A program made the translations under genes and the position numbers. The notes beneath the pieces are model-generated. The model was not told the origin of the DNA and did not search any database. It saw only the letters and a program-made list of their open reading frames with translations. This document shows, in pieces, positions 24,131 to 30,719 of a DNA stretch of 53,752 nucleotides. The stretch spans positions 1-53,752 of the forward strand of contig UQVR01000005.1 in the NCBI GenBank assembly GCA_900544625.1, written 5' to 3'. The stretch comes from an uncultured Mycoplasmatota bacterium. GTDB lineage: Bacteria > Bacillota_I > Bacilli_A > RF39 > UBA660. Within the stretch, counting starts at the first letter, position 1, and each line of letters starts with the position of its first letter.

Positions 24131-24859
24131 GTGAACACAGAAGTAGATGGATTTGTTTTAAGTGAAACTCCATATGGAGAAACAAGTAAAATAATAAATG
24201 TTTTTACTCGTGAGTATGGGGTAATAGGCATAATGTGTAAAGGTGCTAAATCTTTAAAAAATAGATATCGTGTACCAACTATGAAATTTAGTTTCAGTCA
24301 TTTTAACATTGTATATAAAGAAAACAAATTATCTACATTAGTAAGTGCAGATGTTTTAAATCCTTTGAAAACTATCAAGAGTGATATTCTTTTGGTAAGT
24401 TTTTTGGCGTATATAACAGAACTAACTAGTCAAGTAGTTAAGCAAAGTAGTGATATAGAAAATATTTATGATGATTTCATTAAAATTATATTAAAGTTAG
24501 AAAGTGGTCTAGATCCAGTAGTTTTAACTAATATTTTAGAAATTAAGTATCTTGAATATCTAGGCGTTTTATTTAATTTAGATGAATGTATACTATGTGG
24601 AAGCAAGAATAATATTGCTACATTTGACCCAGATAAAGGTGGATACATTTGTATAAATTGTTTAACTAATGAAATAATCGTGGATAAAAAGATAATAAAA
24701 ATGATAAGAATGTATTATTATGTAAATATTGATTCTATTAAAGAAATAAGAATTGATGACGAAACAAAAAGTACAATTAATAAATATTTAGATTTATATT
24801 ATGATAGATATACAGGGCTATATTTAAATAGTAAAGATTTTTTAAAAAAACTTATGTAG
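24131..24859 (+). CDS. recO: DNA repair protein RecO
   Basis: RecO is the recombination mediator that loads RecA with RecR. Of its 242 residues, the N-terminal OB fold (GFVLSETPYGETSKIINVFTREYG), a helical middle domain, and the zinc-finger-like CILCG...GGYICINC (about 156-176) are present. It starts with GTG at 24131, two nt after yqzL, with AAGAAGGA upstream, so it is probably coupled to yqzL. It lies in the era-yqzL-recO block; in Bacillus glyQS follows directly, but here tdk and the ToxIN locus intervene. Confidence 0.93.
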   Translation: MNTEVDGFVLSETPYGETSKIINVFTREYGVIGIMCKGAKSLKNRYRVPTMKFSFSHFNIVYKENKLSTLVSADVLNPLKTIKSDILLVSFLAYITELTSQVVKQSSDIENIYDDFIKIILKLESGLDPVVLTNILEIKYLEYLGVLFNLDECILCGSKNNIATFDPDKGGYICINCLTNEIIVDKKIIKMIRMYYYVNIDSIKEIRIDDETKSTINKYLDLYYDRYTGLYLNSKDFLKKLM

Positions 24860-24868
24860 GGTGGTAGT

Positions 24869-25465
24869 ATGGCAAATTTAACATTTTATTATGGAACAAT
24901 GGCAGTTGGAAAGACGACAAAGTTATTACAAGATCATTATAATTATTCAAAATATTTAATTAATATCGTAGTTATGAAACCCAAAGTTGATACAAAGGGA
25001 AGTAATACTGTTGTAAACAGAATTGGTGAAAATATTAAAGTTGATGTTTTAATACCTAAAAGTGCCAATTTGCTAAGTAAAAAATACATGCATAAATATA
25101 TGTACGCTGAATTTATTTTAGTGGATGAAGCACAATTTTTAAGTAGAGAACAAATTAATCAACTTTGGTTTATAGCACATAAATATAATATTTCCGTTGT
25201 TTGTTATGGTCTTAAAAGTAACTTTAAAGGGGATTTGTTCGAAGGTTCAAAACAATTGTTTGCTAGAAGTGATGAAAAGCATGAGTTAACAGTAAACTGT
25301 GTATGTGGAAGTCCCGCAATGTTTAACGCTAGACGTGTAAACGGTAAATATAGTTCAAGTGGAAAAGAAGTTGTAATTGATGGGGCCGATGATGAAATAG
25401 AATATATTCCTCTTTGCGCAGACCATTATTTAGAATTTGTTATGAATGGAAAGTATAAAAGCTAG
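24869..25465 (+). CDS. tdk: thymidine kinase
   Basis: This enzyme phosphorylates thymidine with ATP in the salvage route to dTTP. The 198 residues match type II TK. The P-loop YGTMAVGKTTKLLQ is at 8-21, the Walker B-like LVDEAQFL near 89, the substrate loop YGLKSNFKGDLFEGS near 117, and zinc ligands in CVCG and the C-terminal CADHY. The catalytic Glu is that of DEAQF. TAGGGTGG precedes the ATG, 9 nt after recO. Likely the last gene of the yqfC-tdk operon. Confidence 0.95.
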   Translation: MANLTFYYGTMAVGKTTKLLQDHYNYSKYLINIVVMKPKVDTKGSNTVVNRIGENIKVDVLIPKSANLLSKKYMHKYMYAEFILVDEAQFLSREQINQLWFIAHKYNISVVCYGLKSNFKGDLFEGSKQLFARSDEKHELTVNCVCGSPAMFNARRVNGKYSSSGKEVVIDGADDEIEYIPLCADHYLEFVMNGKYKS

Positions 25466-25475
25466 CAGTTTACAC

Positions 25476-25504
25476 TAGACAAATGTGTGAATTTGTGATA
25501 TATT
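25476..25504 (+). promoter_or_regulatory. promoter of the ToxI antitoxin RNA
   Basis: TAGACA (25476-25481), 17 bp, TATATT (25499-25504) with extended TGA. Expected start near 25511, 30 nt ahead of the first repeat. Confidence 0.7.
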
Positions 25505-25540
25505 AATATTGCAACTAAATCAAGTTGAAATTTTAAAAAA

Positions 25541-25651
25541 AGTGGGTGAAGCCAGCCCTATAAATGGCAACGAATAAAGTGGGTGAAGCCAGCCCTATAA
25601 GTGGCAACGAATAAAGTGGGTGAAGCCAGCCCTATAAGTGGCAACTAAAAA
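25541..25651 (+). repeat. three 37-bp ToxI tandem repeats
   Basis: Units start at 25541, 25578 and 25615. They are identical except for one loop base in unit 1 (AAATGGC versus AAGTGGC) and the last few bases of unit 3. They adjoin without spacers. Confidence 0.95.
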
Positions 25652-25657
25652 AGCAGG

Positions 25658-25686
25658 CTAGAACTATAATTTTAGTCTTTTCTTTT
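25658..25686 (+). terminator. terminator between toxI and toxN
   Basis: CTAGAA (25658-25663) / TTTTAG (25670-25675; one G-U), then TCTTTTCTTTT. A weak terminator here is expected: it sets the antitoxin-to-toxin transcript ratio. Confidence 0.7.
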
Positions 25687-25696
25687 GCGTGAAAAT

Positions 25697-25706
25697 GTGG
25701 TATAAT
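25697..25706 (+). promoter_or_regulatory. possible separate toxN promoter
   Basis: TGTGGTATAAT at 25696-25706 is a very good extended -10 directly after the toxI terminator. No recognisable -35. If used, toxN would have its own transcript in addition to read-through. Confidence 0.45.
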
Positions 25707-25725
25707 GTTTATCGAGGTGAAGCGT

Positions 25726-26259
25726 GTGTATAATAAATTTAAAATAGTAAAAGTTGACTCAAAATATTGCGATTATTTAAGGCAATTTGATAACAAAGTT
25801 CCTTACAATGCTTTTGATAAAGAACTTAGACCATTCTTAGGTATTTTGTTTATTGTTAACGATGTTGAATATTTTGTGCCATTATCTAGTCCAAAAGAAA
25901 AACATAAAACATTAAAAAATACACTAGATTTATTGAAAATAGATAATGGAAATTTAGGCGTTATTAATTTTAACAACATGATACCTGTAAAAAATGATAA
26001 TTATACGGATTATGATTTATCTTTACAGAATAAAAATAAATCTGAATTACAACGAAATATTTTATTAAGAAAACAACTTAGATGGATAACAAAACAACAT
26101 AAATCAGTTATGGATAAATCTTATATATTATATAAACTTTATAAAAAAAATAAATTACATAAAAATATTAAAAATAGATGTTGTAATTTTCCTTTATTAG
26201 AAAAGAAATGTAGTGAATACAATGAAAATGTGTTACAAAAGACTGAAGTATCGATGTAA
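25726..26259 (+). CDS. toxN: ToxN/AbiQ-family endoribonuclease toxin (type III)
   Basis: This is the toxin of a type III system: a sequence-specific RNase held inactive by the ToxI pseudoknots, in many cases giving phage defence by abortive infection. The 177 residues match the family length. Typical stretches are KIVKVDSKYCDYLRQFDNKVPYN, RPFLGILF...YFVPLSSPKEKH, GNLGVINFNNMIPV and LLRKQLRWITKQHKSVMDKSYILYKL; the order and wording are those of ToxN and AbiQ. The frame could start at ATG 25705, but this lies in a -10 element. GAGGTGA (25714-25720) points to GTG 25726. The locus sits between tdk and glyQS, interrupting the usual recO-glyQS order. Confidence 0.92.
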   Translation: MYNKFKIVKVDSKYCDYLRQFDNKVPYNAFDKELRPFLGILFIVNDVEYFVPLSSPKEKHKTLKNTLDLLKIDNGNLGVINFNNMIPVKNDNYTDYDLSLQNKNKSELQRNILLRKQLRWITKQHKSVMDKSYILYKLYKKNKLHKNIKNRCCNFPLLEKKCSEYNENVLQKTEVSM

Positions 26260-26340
26260 TTAATTTAAAATATGGCTTTTAATTCTTGTAATTTTTCCAA
26301 CATTTATGTATAATTGTATTTATTAAGGAAGTGAATTTTT

Positions 26341-27714
26341 ATGAAAGTAACTATGGATGAGTTAGTTAATTATTGTAAACAATATGGTTTTATTTTTCAA
26401 GGCAGTGAAATATATAATGGACTTGCAAACTCATGGGATTACGGTCCAGTTGGTACAAATTTAAAAGAAAACATCAGAAAAGCATGGAAGAAGAAATTTA
26501 TTCAAGAAAATCCTTATAATGTTGGACTAGATGCTGCGATTATTATGAATCCAAAAGTTTGGGTTGCATCAGGTCATGTTGCTTCTTTTGCAGATCCATT
26601 GATTGACTGTAAGAAATGTAAAGCTAGACACAGAGCAGATAAATTAATCGAAGACTTTACTCATGGCGAAGTTACAGGCGATGGCTGGGATAATGAAAAA
26701 CTAGAAAATTTCATCAAAGAAAATAACATTACATGTCCCGTATGTGGTAAAAGTGATTTTACTCCGATAAGAAAGTTTAATTTATTATTTGAAACTTCAA
26801 TTGGTGTAACAGATGATACTAAGAATACTGTTTATTTACGTGGTGAAACTGCTCAAGGAATTTTTGTTAATTTCAAAAATATTGAAAGAAGTATGAGATT
26901 AAAAGTACCATTTGGTATTTGTCAAACGGGTAAAGCTTTTAGAAATGAAATTACACCAGGTAACTTTATTTTTAGAACTCGTGAATTTGAACAAATGGAA
27001 CTTGAATTTTTCTGTAAACCAAATACTGACTTAGAATGGTTTGGATATTGGAAAAATTATTGTATGGACTTTTTAAAAACTTTAGGTTTAGATAGCAATA
27101 ATTTGAGATTCAGAGATCATGAAAAAGAAGAATTATCATTTTATAGTAAAGCAACAACAGATATAGAATTTATGTTTCCAATGGGATGGGGTGAATTATG
27201 GGGTATTGCTGATAGAACAGATTATGACTTAACTGTTCATCAAAATGCTTCAGGCACAGATCTTCGTTATATGGACCCAGAAACGAATGAAAAATATTTG
27301 CCATTTGTTGTAGAACCATCAGTGGGGCTAGATAGATTACTTTTAGCTATTTTAACAAATGCTTATACAAAAGAAATGGTGGAAGGCGAAGAAAGAATTG
27401 TTTTAAAAATCCATCCAGCTTTGGCACCATTCAAAGTAACTATTTTACCCCTTATTAAAAAGATTCATGCTGGAAAAGCAAATGACATTTATGCAATGCT
27501 TTGCAAATACTTTGAATGTCAATATGATGAATCTGGTTCAATAGGTAAAAGATACAGAAGAAGTGATGCCATTGGTACACCATTTGCTATAACAATTGAT
27601 GATAATACAATTATAAATGATACTGTAACTCTAAGAGATAGAGATACAATGGAACAAATTACGCTAAAAATTGATGAATTAATTTCATTCATAAGTAAAA
27701 AGATAGAATTATAA
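26341..27714 (+). CDS. glyQS: glycyl-tRNA synthetase, single-chain (alpha2) type
   Basis: This enzyme charges tRNA-Gly. The 457 residues match the single-polypeptide dimeric class II GlyRS, not the alpha-beta GlyQ+GlyS pair of Bacillus. The N-terminus YGFIFQGSEIYNGLANSWDYGPVG is diagnostic. CKKCKARHRADKL and CPVCGKSDF near residues 92 and 129 are a zinc-ribbon-like insert; motif 2 FRNEITPGNFIFRTREFEQMELE, motif 3 EPSVGLDRLLLAIL and the C-terminal anticodon domain with LPLIKK...KRYRRSDAIGTPFAITID follow. AAGGAAG precedes the ATG. It is transcribed alone, ending in a terminator. Confidence 0.96.
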   Translation: MKVTMDELVNYCKQYGFIFQGSEIYNGLANSWDYGPVGTNLKENIRKAWKKKFIQENPYNVGLDAAIIMNPKVWVASGHVASFADPLIDCKKCKARHRADKLIEDFTHGEVTGDGWDNEKLENFIKENNITCPVCGKSDFTPIRKFNLLFETSIGVTDDTKNTVYLRGETAQGIFVNFKNIERSMRLKVPFGICQTGKAFRNEITPGNFIFRTREFEQMELEFFCKPNTDLEWFGYWKNYCMDFLKTLGLDSNNLRFRDHEKEELSFYSKATTDIEFMFPMGWGELWGIADRTDYDLTVHQNASGTDLRYMDPETNEKYLPFVVEPSVGLDRLLLAILTNAYTKEMVEGEERIVLKIHPALAPFKVTILPLIKKIHAGKANDIYAMLCKYFECQYDESGSIGKRYRRSDAIGTPFAITIDDNTIINDTVTLRDRDTMEQITLKIDELISFISKKIEL

Positions 27715-27718
27715 TTTC

Positions 27719-27753
27719 AAAGCTAGAGAAAAAATCTCTGGCTTTATTCTTTT
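27719..27753 (+). terminator. glyQS terminator
   Basis: AAAGCTAGAGA (27719-27729) / TCTCTGGCTTT (27735-27745; one T-G), loop of A's, then ATTCTTTTTT. Confidence 0.85.
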
Positions 27754-27799
27754 TTCTGTAGTATAATTTAATTAACAAGAAAAATATTATGTAAAACTC

Positions 27800-27828
27800 T
27801 TGTAAAAATTTTAAAAGTTTGATAAAAT
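27800..27828 (+). promoter_or_regulatory. sepF promoter
   Basis: TTGTAA (27800-27805), 17 bp, TAAAAT (27823-27828) with extended TGA. A second TATAAT lies upstream at 27762-27767. Confidence 0.65.
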
Positions 27829-27856
27829 GGGATAGTAGACTAGGGAGGAATCAATT

Positions 27857-28267
27857 ATGGGATTTAGCTTAAAAAATATATTTAAAGATGACGATGACAT
27901 GGAAAATCTAAATGGCACAGAAGATGGATACTACAATATTTCTGAAGAAGATGCTATAAAAGAAGCAGACAAAACTGGAAATAAAATGATTTTGCTTGAA
28001 CCTCGTGCATACTCTGAATCACAACAAATTGCGGATCATTTAAAAAATAGAAATAGCGTTGTTGTTAATTTAAAAAGAGTAACATCTGATCAAGCTAAAA
28101 GAATTATTGATTTTTTAAGCGGAGTTATCTATGCAATTGGTGGTTCAATGCAAAAAATAGGTGTTGGCATTTATCTAGTGGCACCTAAAAATGTTAATGT
28201 TCAAGGAAAAATAACAGATGACTCAGAAAAAACTAGTAAGAACAATGATGAAGAACTAGACTGGTAA
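27857..28267 (+). CDS. sepF: cell division protein SepF
   Basis: SepF binds FtsZ filaments and anchors them to the membrane during septation. The 136 residues include an N-terminal amphipathic membrane-targeting helix (MGFSLKNIFKDDDD), a variable acidic linker, and the conserved domain from ILLEPRAYSESQQIADHLKNR through SVVVNLKRVTSDQAKRIIDFL to GGSMQKIGVGIYLVAPKNV. The short acidic tail ends EELDW. GGGAGG fixes the start. It heads a two-gene unit with divIVA 15 nt downstream. Confidence 0.95.
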   Translation: MGFSLKNIFKDDDDMENLNGTEDGYYNISEEDAIKEADKTGNKMILLEPRAYSESQQIADHLKNRNSVVVNLKRVTSDQAKRIIDFLSGVIYAIGGSMQKIGVGIYLVAPKNVNVQGKITDDSEKTSKNNDEELDW

Positions 28268-28282
28268 TTAGGTGGTGGCCTT

Positions 28283-28714
28283 ATGGTAAATAAATTTAGT
28301 ACAAGTATTCAAGGCTATAAAAAAGAAGAAGTTAATGATTTTGTTAAGGAAGTAACAGTGGAATATGAAAACATGTTACGAAAACTTAAAAATAGTTGTG
28401 AGATAATTGAGACATTAAAAGGAGAACTAAAGCATTATAAAGATATTGAAGCAACTTTAAATCGTGCCATTCTTGTAGCGGAAGAATCAACAAGTAATAT
28501 TAAAAAAGCAGCTTATGATGAATCAAAAGTAATATTAGAAGATGCCAAAAGAAATGCAACTAAAGTAATAAATAATGCATTACAAAAAGCAGAAAGAATA
28601 GAATCTGAAGCTGAAAGCTTAAGAAGAAAAGTTTCAGTATATAAAAGAAGATTTAGAACTCTAGTTGAAGATCAATTAGATGAAATGGAACAATTTGATG
28701 ATAGAATAAATTAA
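28283..28714 (+). CDS. divIVA: DivIVA-domain protein
   Basis: DivIVA is a coiled-coil protein that recognises curved membrane at poles and septa. Of its 143 residues, the N-terminal lipid-binding domain KFSTSIQGYKKEEVNDFVKE (F and K/R near the tip as in DivIVA) is followed by two long coiled-coil regions (28-60 and 65-140). It is a little shorter than Bacillus DivIVA. AGGTGGTGG precedes the ATG. The pairing with sepF is the usual cell-division arrangement. A GpsB-like role is also possible because of its length. Confidence 0.88.
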   Translation: MVNKFSTSIQGYKKEEVNDFVKEVTVEYENMLRKLKNSCEIIETLKGELKHYKDIEATLNRAILVAEESTSNIKKAAYDESKVILEDAKRNATKVINNALQKAERIESEAESLRRKVSVYKRRFRTLVEDQLDEMEQFDDRIN

Positions 28715-28744
28715 AAACACTACTTTTTCTTCGTAGTGTTTTTT
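28714..28744. terminator. bidirectional terminator between divIVA and the 28720 gene
   Basis: AAAACACTAC (28714-28723) / GTAGTGTTTT (28733-28742), 9-nt loop. It overlaps the end of the minus-strand gene. Confidence 0.85.
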
Positions 28745-29034
28745 GGTTTAGTAATATATTCATTAACTTTTTTCATCATTACATAAGTTCTTGATACTAA
28801 AAAAGCTATACCAAATAAAATAATTATAGAGCCATACACATATTGTGCATAAGAATCTTTCTTTATATAAGCTTCAATAAGTAAATACATACCAAATAAG
28901 ATTAAGATGATACTATAAATTAATATTCTATTAAATCTTTTTTTTAATTCAATACCTTGTTCAGTTTGGTAAAAATCATTTTTAGCTTGTTTTTTTTCTT
29001 CGTTTGTAAGTCGTTGATACTTATACTTCTTCAT
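28720..29034 (-). CDS. small membrane protein with two TM helices
   Basis: This is a 104-residue protein. The charged N-terminal half (YQRLTNEEKKQAKNDFYQTEQGIELKKR) is predicted cytoplasmic and helical. Two TM helices (about 38-55 and 66-85) form a short hairpin, and the C-terminus is basic (KPKNTTKKK). No domain is recognised. On the minus strand GGTGATTTATTT lies before the ATG, and a good promoter (TTTACT-17-TATAAT, extended TG) lies further upstream. Function unknown. Confidence 0.55.
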   Translation of the reverse strand: MKKYKYQRLTNEEKKQAKNDFYQTEQGIELKKRFNRILIYSIILILFGMYLLIEAYIKKDSYAQYVYGSIIILFGIAFLVSRTYVMMKKVNEYITKPKNTTKKK

Positions 29035-29122
29035 AAATAAATCACCAATTAAATTATATCACAAAATAAAGTACTAGTAAAATAAAAAATTTTTGATATA
29101 ATTAGATATAGGAAGTGATAGT

Positions 29123-29755
29123 GTGAAAAAATTAAAAATTATATTTACAATTCTTATTTTAATTGTCGTAGGATTCTTTGCAGTAAAATTTATTCTAGGT
29201 TTTATGGAAGATGCAAGAATTAAAAAGATTAAAGAAGGATGGTATGTTGAAGTAAAAATTGAAAATTTAAAAGTGAGAAAAGAGCCGGACCGAAACAGTG
29301 CAATATTAAAAGAAGCTAAAAATGGTGAAGTATTTAAAGTAGATGATTATGAAAATCATAATGGAAATTATTGGTATCATATAGAATATGAAAAGGAAAG
29401 ATGGGGATGGATAGCAAATCCACTCGGAGATGAATATTTAAATGATGAAAATAATCCAGAAGATATAAAATCTCCGACGATTAAGTTTTTTGACAAAATA
29501 TATTATGTTGACTCTATAGATGATATAAATTACGATCATTTAGAAGTAAAAGATGATAAACCAGGAGTTAAAGTCACTCATAAAGTATACCATGAAGTTG
29601 ATGAAACCGAAGGAAAAGATCAATATTGGATTTTATATATTGCAACAGATGCTGTAGGCAAAACAACTAAAAAAGTTCAAAAAGTGGAATTTAATAAAAG
29701 ACCAGATGAAACAAAAGTGTTTGATTTTAGTAAATTGGAAGAAGATAGAAAATAA
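29123..29755 (+). CDS. membrane-anchored protein with SH3-like domain
   Basis: This is a 210-residue protein. An N-terminal TM helix (about 5-27) is followed by a bacterial SH3 domain (about 40-100: EVKIENLKVRKEPDRNSAILKEAKNGEVFKV...WYHIEYEKERWGWIANPLG), which typically binds cell-wall peptides or mediates contacts in the envelope. The C-terminal 100 residues (SPTIKFFDKIYYVDSIDDINYDHLEV...) are an unrecognised beta-rich domain. It starts with GTG after AGGAAGTGAT; an extended -10 TGATATAAT is at 29094-29102. No enzymatic domain is present, so a binding or targeting role is inferred. Confidence 0.75.
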   Translation: MKKLKIIFTILILIVVGFFAVKFILGFMEDARIKKIKEGWYVEVKIENLKVRKEPDRNSAILKEAKNGEVFKVDDYENHNGNYWYHIEYEKERWGWIANPLGDEYLNDENNPEDIKSPTIKFFDKIYYVDSIDDINYDHLEVKDDKPGVKVTHKVYHEVDETEGKDQYWILYIATDAVGKTTKKVQKVEFNKRPDETKVFDFSKLEEDRK

Positions 29756-29785
29756 CTGCGATTAAGTAGTATTTTCTTTAAATAA

Positions 29786-29820
29786 AAAACTAGCATATTT
29801 AGAATTTGCTAGTTTTAATT
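29786..29820. terminator. bidirectional terminator (29123 gene and tRNA-Lys)
   Basis: AAAACTAGCA (29786-29795) / TGCTAGTTTT (29807-29816). T-rich on both sides. Confidence 0.8.
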
Positions 29821-29826
29821 TTTTTA

Positions 29827-29902
29827 TGGTGGGTTGTTAGGGATTCGAACCCTAGACCCATTGATTAAGAGTCAATTGCTCTACCAACTGAGCTAACAAC
29901 CC
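29827..29902 (-). tRNA. tRNA-Lys (anticodon CUU), CCA encoded
   Basis: Read on the minus strand: acceptor GGGTTGT/ACAACCC, D arm AGCTCAGTTGGTAGAGCA, anticodon stem ATTGA/TCAAT with loop CTCTTAA (anticodon CTT, reading AAG), T arm AGGGTTCGAACCCT, discriminator A and a genomic CCA at 29829-29827. All canonical positions are present. Confidence 0.97.
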
Positions 29903-30006
29903 ATGTTCTTCAAGAACAAATAAATTATATCAAACACAAATAAATAATGCAAGTATATTTATGTAATTCAGCAAAAAATTATGATTAGTTTATGATAATG
30001 TCTTAA

Positions 30007-30258
30007 ATGTTAGTATTTCTTTCATTTTTATTACCAATAACTTTTTCTATTCCATCTATTTTTACATTTTCAATCATTTCTTTGAATATTATTTTTGATA
30101 ACGAAGAAGTAAAAGCCGGTAAGGAACAAAATTTTACCATAAAAGTATCAACAAAAGATTTAGATGTAAAAAAACCAACATCTTTATATACTAGATTAGT
30201 AATAGAAGTAAATAGAAAACAAGAAGATATAAGGGTTAATTTTTCAATTTCTTGGTAA
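30007..30258 (+). pseudogene. uncertain ORF, probable gene remnant in the gap before the thrS leader
   Basis: An 83-codon frame begins with a hydrophobic stretch (MLVFLSFLLPITFSIPSIFTF) followed by a hydrophilic part (EEVKAGKEQNFTIKVSTKDLDVKK). There is no ribosome site. It could be a decayed exported protein. Apart from this, 29903-30264 shows nothing convincing. Confidence 0.25.
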
Positions 30259-30264
30259 AATTAC

Positions 30265-30293
30265 TTGTATTTAAACTAAAAATATGCTAAGAT
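30265..30293 (+). promoter_or_regulatory. promoter of the T-box thrS unit
   Basis: TTGTAT (30265-30270), 17 bp, TAAGAT (30288-30293) with extended TGC. Confidence 0.6.
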
Positions 30294-30299
30294 TATTAT

Positions 30300-30498
30300 G
30301 AAATCGATGCGAAAAGACATGATTAATAATTAAGTTTTTTGTAGAGAATTAGCGGTAGGTGGAAGCTAATAAAACCATTATTAATTACTACTTTTTAAGA
30401 GGGTTAATAAACCACGGATAAGTCCGTTATCAATAATTAAGTAAAATAAAGGGATGGTACCGTCTTTATAAAGACTCCTTGGTATCATTCTTTTTTTG
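30300..30498 (+). promoter_or_regulatory. T-box riboswitch controlling thrS
   Basis: A leader of about 200 nt precedes thrS. The stem I region carries GGTGGAAGCTAAT, and the T-box sequence GGGATGGTACCG lies at 30451-30462. The latter can form the antiterminator or pair with GGTATCATTC (30481-30490) in a terminator followed by T7. Uncharged tRNA-Thr should bind and permit read-through. I could not place the specifier codon with certainty; an ACN codon is expected. Confidence 0.85.
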
Positions 30499-30517
30499 TT
30501 TGAAAGGAGGAATGCGT

Positions 30518-30718
30518 ATGGACTATGACACCGAAATAAAAAATTTAAGAAATAGTATGCTTGAATTAAAAATAAAAATAATGACGCTTTCAAGTAAGAA
30601 AGATATTTCAGATTTTGCAGAACAAGTAAAAAATTATACTAAAGAGTATAATGAATTGAAAAGAAAATATGCAATGCTTACATTTAAACAAAGGCAAGAA
30701 AAGAAAGAAGGAAGATAA
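30518..30718 (+). CDS. small coiled-coil protein between T-box and thrS
   Basis: This is a 66-residue, highly charged helical protein (MDYDTEIKNLRNSMLELKIK...EYNELKRKYAMLTFKQRQE) without recognised family. AAAGGAGG (30503-30510) favours the ATG at 30518 over the one at 30512. It ends one nt before the thrS ATG, so the two are translated in tandem from the T-box transcript. Such a gene is not a usual part of thrS units. It may be an accessory factor or simply a translational coupler; this is unresolved. Confidence 0.6.
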   Translation: MDYDTEIKNLRNSMLELKIKIMTLSSKKDISDFAEQVKNYTKEYNELKRKYAMLTFKQRQEKKEGR

Positions 30719-30719
30719 A

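Larger units (their letters stand above)
25511..25686 (+). ncRNA. toxI: ToxI antitoxin RNA of a type III toxin-antitoxin system
   Basis: Three complete 37-nt tandem repeats lie directly upstream of a ToxN/AbiQ-type gene and are bracketed by a promoter and a terminator, the standard type III layout. In known systems ToxN cuts the repeat RNA into single units that fold as pseudoknots and inhibit the toxin in a closed assembly. Each unit here contains GGGTGAAGCCAGCCC and, after a short AT-rich loop, TGGC. GGG can pair with CCC, and GCCA with TGGC, in crossing order, which is an H-type pseudoknot. A-rich joints (AATAA, AAAAA) lie between units where cleavage would be expected. The RNA ends are estimates. 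Confidence 0.85.

Noticed and set aside
25541..25651. Direct repeats that could be taken for a short CRISPR array
   Set aside because: The 37-nt units adjoin without spacers, no cas genes are nearby, and a ToxN-type gene follows; they are ToxI repeats.
30381..30593. Minus-strand ORF of 70 codons
   Set aside because: It lies on the T-box leader, whose terminator and T-box sequence explain the region.
30669..30719. Upstream extension of thrS
   Set aside because: It overlaps the end of the coiled-coil ORF in another frame; the ribosome site and next ATG at 30720 fit better.
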